A DNA stretch of 42,731 bases. Source: Mesaphorura yosii. Its lineage: Eukaryota > Arthropoda > Collembola > Poduromorpha > Tullbergiidae. The stretch's first letter is position 1; each line of letters starts with the position of its first letter. Where the stretch lies: NCBI GenBank assembly GCA_009869945.1, contig WIXG01000532.1:1-42731 (forward strand), written 5' to 3'. A program made the translations under genes and the position numbers. Shown piece after piece: positions 1 through 13,782 of the stretch. The notes under the pieces were generated by a model. It was not told where the DNA came from. It did not search any database and saw only the letters and a list, made by a program, of their open reading frames with translations.

Positions 1-1182
1 ACCGCATACGGGAACAAGCTTCTTGTGCACAGTCGCGATAGTTGCCTGAAAATTGTGGATGTCGAGACTTTTCTGGTCCTGCAAACGTTTCATGGGTTCA
101 AAAATGAAAGGTTCAACATTGGCAGCACATTCAGCCCGTGTGGTAATCTCGTCCTATGCGGGAGCGAAGATTCGACGCTTTGCGTCTGGGATGCGGACAC
201 TTCGAGGATTCTGCAGTTTATCAAGCCTGCGGACGCGGATGTCGAAAATGCTGTCATCACCTGCGTCGATTACCACCCGCACGATTTCTACGTCGCGATT
301 GGAGTCCTATCCGCAAATTCAACCAGCGTGCCATGTCCAATACTTTTATACACGTACGAACAGCCGCCGAAGCTGCAGGTTTCGACGATCGTTAAGTTAA
401 AAAACATTGCGAGGACGCATCAGAAGAGCGGCGGCGGTAACATGAAAGTGAGCAGTGTCAGTGTCAACGAAAACACAAACAGTGTTCGGGATCAATTAAA
501 GCAGGAGATCTTGAGCAACCAGTCAAGATCGTCGACGCCGAGTACTAATCCGAGGTCTGCAAGTTTCGCTGCGGGTGGTGCACCACAAGAAAGCGTCGAC
601 AGTACAGACAAGTTCATGTCCATCTTGTCCAAATTGGATACAGCGCTGAAGGTCACCAACACCATGCTTCACGCCAACGCCAAATCCGAGGAGAAGCCGA
701 AATCGCAGTCGCAGTCACAGCTGGAGAGTTCGTCACCCAACAAAATCAGAGAGCAGAAGCAAAGGCTGCAGAGGCCGTCGACCGGAAATTCCCAGCGCTC
801 CACAAAAAGCACAAACGCACGTGAACGGAAAAGCCCCACTGCCGCCCCCGCCAGGACGAAGGATCAAACTTTATCTCCTGACAGGCAAAGGTATAGGAAA
901 GAGCCCCCGCCTGAAGACGACGACGACGACGACAGCTTTCGACATAATTTGCACGAAGGGTCCGGAGGCAGTCAAAATCAGCAGCAACAGCAAAGGCCAC
1001 GGATACGAACTCAGGCTGAGGCTGCGGCCAGCATCAGAGTTGAAGCAAGTCAAAGTCAAACAAATACCGAAAATTCTGACTACTCGAATTCGAGCCCGCC
1101 GACGAAGGACAAAATCAAAATCAGTAGCAGTGGCAGCAGTAAACGAGAGCGGAGACGAGAGAAGATGCACGTCATTGATTAA
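1..1182 (+). CDS. AHI1: Jouberin (AHI1)-like WD40 protein, 3' part
   Basis: The frame is open from base 1 to the TAA at 1180-1182 (393 residues), so this is the 3' part of a gene that starts upstream of the window. The first ~110 residues carry the last WD40 blades, with SRDSCLKIVDVET, then FSPCGNLVLCGSEDSTLCVWD, then YHP and PILLYTYEQ. The order and spacing resemble the C-terminal propeller of AHI1/jouberin, a ciliary transition-zone scaffold. The remaining ~270 residues are low-complexity: Ser/Gln-rich, a run of Asp near base 920, a Gln run near 985, and a basic tail. I see no SH3 domain, which vertebrate AHI1 has after the WD repeats. No intron interrupts this 1.2 kb. Family assignment rests on recall of WD motifs, so a related WD40 protein remains possible. 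Confidence 0.72.
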   Translation, partial: TAYGNKLLVHSRDSCLKIVDVETFLVLQTFHGFKNERFNIGSTFSPCGNLVLCGSEDSTLCVWDADTSRILQFIKPADADVENAVITCVDYHPHDFYVAIGVLSANSTSVPCPILLYTYEQPPKLQVSTIVKLKNIARTHQKSGGGNMKVSSVSVNENTNSVRDQLKQEILSNQSRSSTPSTNPRSASFAAGGAPQESVDSTDKFMSILSKLDTALKVTNTMLHANAKSEEKPKSQSQSQLESSSPNKIREQKQRLQRPSTGNSQRSTKSTNARERKSPTAAPARTKDQTLSPDRQRYRKEPPPEDDDDDDSFRHNLHEGSGGSQNQQQQQRPRIRTQAEAAASIRVEASQSQTNTENSDYSNSSPPTKDKIKISSSGSSKRERRREKMHVID

Positions 1183-1271
1183 CTCGCACTAGAAGCGAAA
1201 TATCACAGCCAAACAAAAGTTTCCACTTTCTGCTTTTGCTTCAAGTTTTGCAGTCATCGTTGTACGAATTT

Positions 1272-1277
1272 AATAAA
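1272..1277 (+). terminator. Polyadenylation signal of the AHI1-like gene
   Basis: An AATAAA hexamer lies 90 nt after the stop codon of the AHI1-like frame, on the same strand, at a usual distance for a short 3' UTR. Confidence 0.55.
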
Positions 1278-3595
1278 CCAGTTTTTTTCTAAAATTACTG
1301 CACTGCTGCGCACTTGTGCAATTTTATCCAACGCAGCGCATACGATTTTTCTGGCGAGGCGAGCCCGACCGGTTTGAGGCTGAGGCTCTGAGTTGGCTAT
1401 TGAGAATTCCAGTGAACTGGATCTGTGATCTCTTGAGAGACATTGACGTAAGACGACTTTCTTGTTTGTCTCTTTTTTTCTTGATTGCAAGCTTCGTGTG
1501 ACTCGTGGCGACTGGTTCTGGTTCTGGTTCGGACTCTGACTGCTATTGGTGATTGCTGAAGCCAATCAATTACTACAACGACAAATGTCTGGTTGGTATT
1601 GTTAACGTCTTTTTTCGTTGCCTTTCGACTGCGATTTTTCGAAGTAAGCAGTAAACAAATTCTTGAACGAATCCAACATAAAGCATCGAGCTTCTTTTGC
1701 TATGAATCTATTCTTAGAGGTCTCATGCACAGCAGTTTCGCCGTGCGGTGTTGCAATTTCCGCCACCGCATCGCCGAGATTTCATGATTTGGGCAAAGGC
1801 ACATCACTCTACGCACAAATTCGATCTTTGATCTTGATGATCATGTCGTGCTACTACGGCCACGTCCCACTGATTCAACCATGTTGTAATGAGAGTCAAA
1901 GCATGGCCTGGCCTGGCGCAGAGCAGAGCAAAGGTTAGCTTGAATTCAATTGACTGAAAGCCGCCGATATGGTGAACCATCCATCAATAATCAATGGGAT
2001 CCTGCCTCTTAATTTGTAGGCAACGAATACAGTAATGAGTGTTTGAACAATTAATTCATACCCTACTAAATACTAAAAGTAAGGTTTGTGACACTACAGA
2101 TTTGTGCATGTCATTAGCTTACTGGCATGTTCTAGTTATCTTTAGCCTTATTACTCTTTGCTATTGGCAGCGATTGGCAATTATTTATCTGTCAATAAAG
2201 CCATCCGCACCGGCACCTTAGCCGGTGCAAGTAAACATAACGGTCTGTCTTTCGCAACGCGTCGCGTCGTACATTGGCATCGGTTTTTGCATGGTTTTTT
2301 CATGGTTCTTGACTCCGGACTGATCCGAACGAGGGAATTTGCACAGCACGGCAGCCCGGCTCGGGTTCGATTTGCGAACACACAGTTGCTTTTCCGTTTT
2401 GTACTTGAAACTGAAACCCGGTAATGAATCAATAATCAACTCAATACGTGGTTGATAAGCTGGTACGTGTCGGCAATGACACGGCTTCGACTCTTCGACT
2501 TTGCTTCGCAATAGAAATGTATTGACTGAATTCAATTGAGGACTGAATTGAAGTATTACACAACATAAACTCCATCCCCATCGTACTATTACTATTTCAC
2601 TTGACCTTTCAACTGCTGGCCCCATGCCGGCCTGACATAAAACTCTCTCTTTCCTTATCAGTGCCAGTATCAATCATAATCATAATCATATGTCCATGGA
2701 ACTCTGGCACTGAAACTTCAAACTCAAACTCAACTCTGTTAAGGTTGGACTTGGAATTTAAATTCAGTTGAAATCGAAATTTTAATTCGCACGTACACGT
2801 ACGCGTACACGTTGACGAAGAAGCGAAACAGAAGCTAGACAATAGAAGCCTTCGCCTTTGCTGCCTTGACCATCACCGCCATCGTCATCTTTGGTGATTG
2901 CAAATTGTAATTGCGAATTGTGATGGCATACAATCAGGTAAGAAGACAGACTCCAATGAAAGCCTTCACCATTTCGCCTTGTACGTACTTACTTTGTGTT
3001 CTGAAACAAGACAAAAGAGTAAAAGACGAGAACGAAGATTAATACAGTTTAGATGAGATTTCCTCGAATCCGCATGCGTAAACCGCATCTTCTGCATTGT
3101 ATTTGCGATTTCTGCGACAGTGCAGGGCAGCAGGCAGAAGGCTGGGTGGCCGAGATTGAGATTTAGGTCTTTGAATCTGGGATTTTGTTGTCTCATCTTC
3201 TATTGTTGATATTTACTTTGCAAGAGCAAGATCTCAGGCTGCTCGCTCTCTCAAGATTTTTTGTCCCGACGCGACTGACTTGTGTCTGTGTCTATTGTTT
3301 AGCAATGCATTATTATTAGCATTGGTACTGCCAATCAACTTTACTTTTGTTTGTCTTTGTTGCTCAGTTCTATAATGAAGCATCGGCATCAGAGATCACT
3401 TGCGTAAACAAACCCTAGTCGAAACTGAATCAGGCATCCCGGTAAAAGGTTCACAACTGAAACAGTCAGTTATTGATCCGGCGTCGTACAACTCGTCGTG
3501 TCTTGATCGGTAGAACCCAATCCCTGTGATTTGATTAGTGATTAGTGATTAGTTACAAGTGATCTAGTCAAGTCAAGGAGTAACCCCGGTTCACA
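1278..3595. other. Intergenic stretch with ALDH 5' region
   Basis: No convincing exon was found on either strand. The open frames here are short, lack splice sites that join them, and show no recognisable motif. The last few hundred bases must hold the promoter and 5' UTR of the aldehyde dehydrogenase gene, but no clear TATA box or initiator can be singled out. Around 2788-2812 there is a short stretch of alternating ACGTAC-type steps, nearly palindromic. Confidence 0.5.
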
Positions 3596-5915
<2,320 letters not shown>

Positions 5916-6019
5916 AACTAATCACGTTATTTCTATTTTGCCATATTATTTATGCCCACGAAATTTTTTATTCTTAGCTCTAGCTTAGACTGATGTTACG
6001 GTAATTCTATCGAATGACA

Positions 6020-6025
6020 AATAAA
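6020..6025 (+). terminator. Polyadenylation signal of the ALDH3 gene
   Basis: AATAAA about 105 nt after the aldehyde dehydrogenase stop codon. Further AATAAA-like hexamers follow near 6184-6192. Confidence 0.5.
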
Positions 6026-6769
6026 TCGATGAATTCTTCGTTTTTGAATTTTGTGTCGACTGTCGACTAGAACAACTAGATTTTTATTTTACCTTCTTCG
6101 TAACTCAGCATCAATACAAATTAAAATCTAAAACACACGATTCATTTTTCTAATTGCATTGTTTCTAGCTTCTAGGACTCTGAATAAATAAAAAGGATGA
6201 GCGAGTAGTTAAAATTGCAATAATTAATAATTAATACAAAAACACATATCTATGAAACAACAGAATGTGTCATTTGCCATTTGCGGAACAATAAAATTAC
6301 AGGTGCAATTGCCATTTTAGTTTCGCGTTCTGAAAAGTTGTAACAGAAGTGTGCCTTGCCTTGCCTGCTGAGAAAATAGTAAACGAGATGTGATCGAGAG
6401 AGTCTTCCCTATCGTGTTCTAGGATCACAGAATTTTATGCGTTAAAGGACACAAAAATACTGTTAGGATAACAAATGGCATGACTTTCGGTTCGGGAACG
6501 ACGAACGAGGAAATTCAAGTCACGACTTATTGGTACCAACGCTCTCAAACCCTGACATCCGTGAGACTTGACTATTCTTGCTTACTTTTTCTAGCTGTCC
6601 AAAATAAATACTACACTGTTTACAAATTACGAATACGAATTACAAAGAGTTTTATGACATCTTAAAAGCTACGCTACACGTCTAACAAGTTTGCTAATAC
6701 TTTTTCACTGCTGCGCTGCTTGTTGATATTCGATTTCGAGTACATTCCGAGGAATTTGAGGAAAAAGTG

Positions 6770-6775
6770 TTTATT
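6770..6775 (-). terminator. Polyadenylation signal of the LPCAT gene
   Basis: AATAAA on the minus strand about 95 nt past the LPCAT stop codon. The ALDH3 and LPCAT genes converge, with ~950 bp between their stop codons. Confidence 0.5.
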
Positions 6776-6869
6776 GTACTTCCACGGCGAGTGTAGTAGG
6801 CAGGAGGATAATTTTGGCGCGTGTGCGTGGTGAGGTTGTGTGGCTCGTGCTTGGTGCTCACTTTCTTCT

Positions 6870-9800
6870 TCACTCGCATTTCGTCTTGAGCGTTGAGGAA
6901 TGCTTGCAAGAGTTGATTTCTCTTTCACGGGGAGGATAGACTCTGAGCAGATTTGTAGCTTCCAGCGCCAGCAATTTGATGTATTCCAGGCGCTTCTTTG
7001 TTTTCTTAGTAAAATTTTCTGGGAACGAACGGAACAAGACAAGTCAGGAATCAAGTTAAGATCAGCTCACACTGCACTTTTGATTTGGGAAGGAATGGCT
7101 GCCTACCAAGATCAATTGTCTCTTGCCCTTCTGAGATGCCCGTATTGAAGACTTTCGCCGCATCTTCGTTCGAAAGAAGGAAAACACTTGACATGAACTG
7201 AGAGAATCCGTCCAGTGTCATTCGCTTTCGGCCTTGAGTGTACATCTGCAACGAATTTAAAGAAACTGCTTGACGGAAGTAGACAACCTTCACTGAAGAA
7301 AAGCATTAAACTTCAAAATCTTACCAAAAAGAACGGCGGCACGACCTGGTCAACTCGAATGTGAGGATTTATCAAGCAGGCATAAATTAAATATTCTCTC
7401 ATGTCGACAACTCCAGGAGAATTCTGTCGATACAGTGTTAAATTATTAACTAAAATCTCTTCCAACGTAATTTCTTCAATTGTGGATTGCGGTAGATTAC
7501 CTCTTCCAAATATGAAAACAGTTTCCCAAGGAGAGCAAAGTCAGGATCGTTGAGCTTGAAATCTTCCGCAAAGCTCGATTTCGTAACACGGCAGTCCTTC
7601 ACCTCATTCGAAGAAATTGATCGCATAATACTGATTTCAGTCATGGCCGACAAACTGTAATTGTTGCAAAAAAACCAATTAGTAATTAATTAACAACTGT
7701 CGCTTACTATTAATCTTTCTTTTCTTACTCGAGAGCCTTCCGTAAACTTGAGATTCCTTTCAATTTTTGACCAATTCTATTGACATTGAGTTTACTCATC
7801 GCTATTCCATCCTCAAACGAGTAGTCAACCGCCGGAACATTCAGAGCTCTAAAGCAAATTCAAAGAGTTAGTTTTCAAGGCGACCAGCGATTGACTATGA
7901 AGGTTTTTTACAACAACAAACTTACTCTGCCATAACTTGGCGAACATTTGCAGCATACAAACCCGCATCTTTCTTCTCCTCTTCGCTGGGGACATAAACA
8001 GGAAGGAACTCGAGCTCACAATAATTTGTGAACTGCGACAACGTCAGCCAGAGAGTCTTGATCCTGATTAAAAATTAATGTTAAGGATGTCAATCTGCAT
8101 TTGAAAGGATTACGGCTTTCAAAACTTACGCTGAAGGGCCATCAAAGGTCCAGGTGATGTTGTCCAATCTGTTTGGATATTTAATCAGTACTGGCTGAAC
8201 TGGAGCTCCCGGGAGGAAAGCTCCAGACTTGAAAGATACCAAACAGCTTCGATTACTACATGTTCCTTCGGGATAGATGTAAATCTGGAAAATTCGTGTG
8301 CGTGTCATCATCAACATGCCGCACCATAAAATTTTCAAGCAAAGTTAAGATTTGTGTTCTGTGCGCTCTACCTGTGGCCAGTTTGGATCTTTCTTGATTT
8401 TCTCCACTCTGTCAGCGATGGTCTTCACGGTGGAGTGCCGTGATTGCTGATTTTCTCTCGATACATAAACGGCTTGGACTGTGTCCACAAGTTCTGTAAA
8501 ACACGCAGCAGAAAGGTCATCAACACAGGTTAAACATTCTCTGACTCTGGTTTTTAAAAATATTATTCTTGTTCCTGCGTTCAAAGACTTTAAGTGGTGA
8601 ATCAACTCTAAGGTCACTGTTTAACCTCTGACTTGGCTGTCGGTGTCGAAATCGAAATGATTCCAAGACGTGACTGTGATTTCGTGAATATTACATTCAT
8701 CAACGCCAAGTGCGTAATTATTATTTACTTATGCGCAGTAGCGGAAAAAGAAGCAGCTTGACTCACTTCCAAAGAATGGCACGTTTCTGGTGTCCGCCTT
8801 GGCGACTACAGACGGAGCACCCATTAGAATTAACGGCAGGGCATCTGTGTAAGACGAATGAGGAGCTGCGACTAGAATCGGAGCCTCGGCAGACGACGCT
8901 TGCTTCCCTTTCTTGACAATCCAATGAAATCCGTAGAAGAAAAAGAATACTCGCATGATGACATTCGCGATAAACCAACGAATTCCTCTGAAAGATGAAA
9001 ACCGAGAATCGTCGGCGGGATGTGAATATTTTTGTTTACAGGAAATTCAAGCGATTAGCAAAACGGCTACAATTTTACCTTCTCCAGCTCGACAGTGAAT
9101 CAGACTGCATTTCTTCGAATGAGATGCCAAGCGTTGCTACAAACGCGAAAGCCCAAGCCAAAACCAGGAACAGGAGCATTAATGCAAATCGGATTGGTGC
9201 CAAGATTAAAGTCCCAAACGCAATCTGTAAAAGACGAGAATGTCTTTGAGCTTTTGCCACAATTTAGGTCAATTTAAGGCGATTTGAATTACCTTGACGT
9301 AGTCGTAGGCACTGTACCGAATTCTGTGAAAGAATGGGCAAATAGGGGCTTTTGTGATGCACTGACTTCCTCCATTCTGCAGAATTCCTTCTTCCGTTCC
9401 TTCGACCATGCTGGATTTTAATGATGTCCAGTATTCCTCTGATAGAAGCACAGTTTCCTCTTCCGCGTCGTCGTCGGAGTCCAGGAAATCATCCTTCTTC
9501 GTTTGTGCTTCAGCTTCACGCGAGCGAGTGTCACGCTGCTTCTCGTCGAATGTGTCTTTTGTCTTGAGAAGGTTGTAGAATTGTTCCTCTGGGTCCTTGA
9601 TGCCCTTTTTGTTGCTTACGAATATGTCGTCGAAGGTTCCAGGAAACTCCTCAAGCAAATCCAAGTTTTCTGTGTTTGCACGCCCGATTCTCAGACGCGT
9701 CGACCTCGAAAAGTTTTCCAGGCTATCCAAGCAGTGCTCGTACATTCTCCAGATTTCCGTATTCCTCAAATTCAGGTTCAAGTTGTTATTGAGCAGCGCG

Positions 9801-11519
9801 TGCAAATTCAGACTCAAATTGAAGTTATTCCAGTAGTTGTTAAATCCAAGGGAATGAAGCGATGCAGGAAAGTTTGGCAGATTCGGTAAATTGGGCAGGT
9901 TTGGGAGCCCAATTGAATTACGGAACATCATCAGGTTTCGAATGCTGTTATCAATTGTATCTTCCTCGTCACTTCCGCTTCCGGGGGTCTCTTCGGCGTC
10001 GTCTTCATCGTCTTGCTCAGTGAGCGTGTGATACGAGAGTTCGTCTTCCATGTCGGACTCTGACAACGACGAATCCTCATTAATGGCCTTTTGTTTCAGG
10101 TCTTGAGGGTCAGGGACCGTCGACAAATCTTGCACGAAAATCTGTACGGATTCACACAAAGAAAGGGTAACCTAGATTATTTTATTTGTTTATCGATCAC
10201 TGTCAACAATTCATTGGCTGTTCGCGACAATTTTGCGAATTTTTCTATAATTAGAACATCCCAATTCCGATCATCAACAAATAATAAATTATGCTCAGTT
10301 TGACGCATATACGGGGTCATAAATCAAGATTCAAGAAGAAAGCTTTCACGAAAAGAACCGACTCTTCACATGCGAAGCTGTCAAACTGATTACGCGACTA
10401 CTACGTTATCTCAGATCTCCTTTTTTCTCATCACATTTCAGATAGGAAGTGATAGAGACAGTGACAGGCCCACCAGCGCCAGCCCTTTCATTTATTCAAG
10501 TCGCCCAGACGTCACTCCTGTCCATTTTTCCATTACGCGGGCTGAACTTTCTGTCAATTTGTTCTAACAAACTTGACAAATGAAAATAGACAAGATTTTC
10601 GAGCTGAATAGGACGGAAATAGATCAAATATCTAATAATACTTTTTTCGCTGATCACGCCAGATTTTTGGAAGCGCAGAGCGCAGGTTGCATTTGTTTTG
10701 CATTTTTGCAACCCGTGCATTCTAAACTCTAAACAAAAATACAAGGTCGTCTAGTTCTCGCTTGACACTGGCACTGGCTAGGATTTTGCCCTTCGACGCT
10801 TCGTCTCGTAAGAAAAGGGAAATTGAGATAAAAAATAAATCAAAATCACGTTTTGGCCTCCCTGCATTTGGCATCTAAATTTCTAAATTCCAGCAAGAGG
10901 AAGAATCAAACAGAAATGAAACAGTCTGTCTATTCTAAGCTTGGCTTGCTATTTCAGGGGTGGCGAGTTTTTAGTACTGCAATGGCAACGATACTGCAGT
11001 TTCTGCAGATGGGAGATAACAGTTTTAGCGAACCGTTTCACCGTGTCATTTAATCAAAATCATGGTTTTCACGCATGTCCTTCCCAACAGCTGGTCATAC
11101 TATTGTCGATCTACCCCTAAATCGTTTAGTCAATTTATGTCCTTTTTCAAGTATTTCCTCAATATTACACAATTCATACATACGCCTGTCCATAAAATGT
11201 AGCAAATGGCCCACTGCTCCACAAAACACACTACATAAACCCGAAACAGCAGTGTCCATTTCCCGATGATTGAATCACTGAATATTAATTGAAGGCTTGG
11301 ACTTGGACTTACCATTCTTCTAGAAGCAGCTTGCTTTTGTGGCATTTTCAGCTGTTCGACGGTTCTCTTCAATTTTAAATTCTTGGCATTTAAGATGCAG
11401 TAGCTGTGGGTCGTGTTGTGAGTTTGTAACTTTAACTTTAATCGCGTATCCGTCTGTCCTTCAAATGTCTCTTGTTGTTGTGCTGCGCACGTTGCCAAGA
11501 AACTAATTACGAAGACCAC
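6870..11519 (-). CDS. LPCAT: LPCAT-type lysophospholipid acyltransferase with acidic N-terminal extension, 12 exons
   Basis: Acyl-CoA:lysophosphatidylcholine (or lyso-PAF) acyltransferase of the ER/lipid-droplet membrane. Exons, high to low: 11519-11313, 10141-9293, 9224-9079, 8987-8767, 8493-8372, 8284-8130, 8063-7926, 7848-7729, 7654-7501, 7423-7325, 7245-7107, 7018-6870; all phases agree. It has a hydrophobic segment (~353-385), then the HX4D motif HSSYTD (~444-449), then YPEGTCSNR (~520), PGAPVQP and LEFLPVY, and a C-terminal EF-hand-like half. From exon 2 onward 763 residues are coded, about 230 more than human LPCAT1/2. The excess is exon 2: acidic stretches, Asn/Leu-rich runs and Ser-rich parts. 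Exon 1 is inferred from a donor after 11313 and an in-phase acceptor at 10142. The start may be 11519 (signal-like N-terminus) or the internal Met at 11345. Confidence 0.88.
10142..11312 (-). other. Proposed first intron of the LPCAT gene
   Basis: This 1.17-kb stretch begins (minus strand) with GTAAGTCC and ends with a TACAG acceptor, in phase 0 on both sides. It is much longer than the other introns of this gene (mostly 65-280 nt). I see no coding region inside it. Confidence 0.5.
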
Positions 11520-13744
11520 CGCACTGAAACCGGATACAGCCGGTCACTTTTGATGTACCGGCACTTGCAAATATGCAAATATTGATAGTCTTGATGAAAC
11601 ACCGGCTGAACTACTGCAACTGGCGTGAGAGCCGAGATAATTGGATAAACTGTCCTTTAACTCCCCTTTGGTAGTGATTCACGAACGAATATTTCACACG
11701 AATGCAAGGTGCATTACTTCAGTTCTCACGATCTTGTGTTTTGACCTTCTGCCTGCCGCTTCTGCTACTGACTGGTGCACGGCACAAAGAGCAGTGAGAT
11801 AATCTGAGGAGTCAAAGAACGATGATGAATTTACAATTTACTTTCCTGATAATGGTAATCCACTACTGCTGACTCTGCTCGTTATCCGTTTCCACTAGCT
11901 CACAACTCGTTTGTAGGTAGACACTCCAGGAAAAAAACATACATAGATAAGTTATGTATGCGCCCTCATTAATTATGCATTTAATCACAACTACAACCGA
12001 AACATATCAAATAATGCTAATATTTGTTAATCTAACGTCTGGTTTCGTCTTTGTAATTAATTCTACGCATGAAGTAGACTCCAATTTGCCTCACCTTTTG
12101 ATTTTCAGCTACGATACACTTAACTACGGTCAAATATCAGTATTTTCAGTGGTGGGTGATCGGAATTCTCGATATTTCCACGTCACAGCTCAGAAATGAA
12201 AGTAGAAAGACGGCTGAGATGAATTATTTTACCACCGACACGCCGAATGACGTCTTCAAAGCTCGAACAGCAGTTCACTACACTAAAGTTGGTTTGGTTA
12301 AGTTAAGTAAGCCAGCTGCCGAACCCACCACAAGCCGTTAAACAACGCGTAAATTGTTAATTGCACGCTGCACTGCACTCGGCACAAAGAAACTTCACGA
12401 AAACTTAATTATTCAGGTTTCTGACGATATAACTTAAACTCGATATTAATGCTAAAATTGATGGATTAAAATACGCCCTAAGCGAAAGACGACAAATGAA
12501 GATTTAATTCGCTCTATTCTGGGACTTAAAAACTTTCCAGAAGCCACACCAGCAATGCCAATGCGGTGATGAACGAAAGATGAGGATGAACTTGAACTCC
12601 GTTTTGTCCGCGTTCGGTTTCAGTCCCTCCGCTCCAAATAATCAAAACAAACTGTCAGCCAAGAGCTGCTCAACGAAGAACAGACCAGAAGGAGCAGAAG
12701 CGTACGCGTACTGGAGATCACTAAACAGAAAACATACACAAACCACCAGTTACCAGGTTAAAAGTGAGGCACGTACTGATCTATGTTATTTGATACGGCT
12801 CTCTACACGTAATCACAAACGCTAAAAGCAGCAAAAACTCGATTCTCGATTCTGGTTCTACTAAAACTCAATAGGCGAAGTCCACGTCGTCGAGTAGATC
12901 GTCGTCGTGCTGATCTGTGGCTGGGTGGTAATTTCGCACAGCCTAAGCTGAAAACTCAACTAACCATGAAAGAGCTTTGCTTTTAGTGCTTGGTGGATTT
13001 TGGCTCTAGGCGAATGCAAAAGCAGAACGCATTTAACTTTGGCCACTCTACCATGGGCTTGGACTCAGGCTCAGAACATTTGTGAAAACATGTACCTAAT
13101 AAATACAAAGAACGTAGCAGTCTTTCGTTTAGACTGTGTATTTTTGCCAAATGTTTACTACTGTGATTGAGAATTCTGTGCCACGTTGATTATTCTGTAC
13201 TGTATTAAGTGATAATTTGAAGGTTACGATTGTTATTCATATTCCTATTCATCGCTGGTCGTATTTTTGTTATTTCATATCATCTCTTTAATTACGCCGC
13301 TGCTGCGCTATATAATTGTTCATTGTACCCTGCCTGCTTGCCCTGAACCCATCTTTCGTCTTTCACATTTGGCTTGCACGTCTGCGATCTTTTAATGATA
13401 ATTGCCATTGCCAAATTATGCGATCACCTGTTGCATTCACCAATTTACCTGTTTCTGTTGCACTCTCGAGCTGCATTTATGTCTTTCATCTGCACTGCAC
13501 TGACGCTCGAGAAGACGAGATGAATGTATCTGGGTTAAATTATCATTATGCGCCATTATTTACATCTGTGGTAGCGAAAGATGAAGATCATATGATCATG
13601 GTTTGACGATTCATTCATTAGGTCGTGTCTCATGACTCAGAATCAGCAACCTCTCATTAAATCAAATATCAAAGTCCACGTACGAACTAAAGTCCGATAG
13701 CTGATTGGAATGGTTGTGGTCGCTTTGATTCATGTGACTTCATC
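11520..13744. other. Intergenic stretch, no gene seen
   Basis: About 2.2 kb between the 5' end of the LPCAT gene and the 3' end of an EcKinase-like gene. It is AT-rich with scattered short open frames on the plus strand (for example near 11954-12199, 12580-12825 and 13316-13606). None joins to another by plausible splice sites and none shows a known motif. It should contain the LPCAT promoter. Confidence 0.5.
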
Positions 13745-13750
13745 TTTATT
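13745..13750 (-). terminator. Polyadenylation signal of the first EcKinase-like gene
   Basis: Minus-strand AATAAA 33 nt after the TAA stop of the EcKinase-like gene. Confidence 0.55.
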
Positions 13751-13782
13751 GCAATCAATGCAGAGGAGATGAACTGAGCTGA

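Noticed and set aside
871..1170. Minus-strand frame over the AHI1-like tail
   Set aside because: It is a shadow of low-complexity coding DNA on the other strand.
7245..7306. Acceptor near 7289 for LPCAT exon 11
   Set aside because: It would begin with an in-frame TGA. The acceptor before 7245 (TTGCAG after a pyrimidine tract) restores phase and aligns MYTQG with the family.
13316..13606. 96-codon plus-strand frame with hydrophobic start
   Set aside because: Looks signal-like at first, but there is no polyadenylation signal or partner exon and the codon pattern is irregular.
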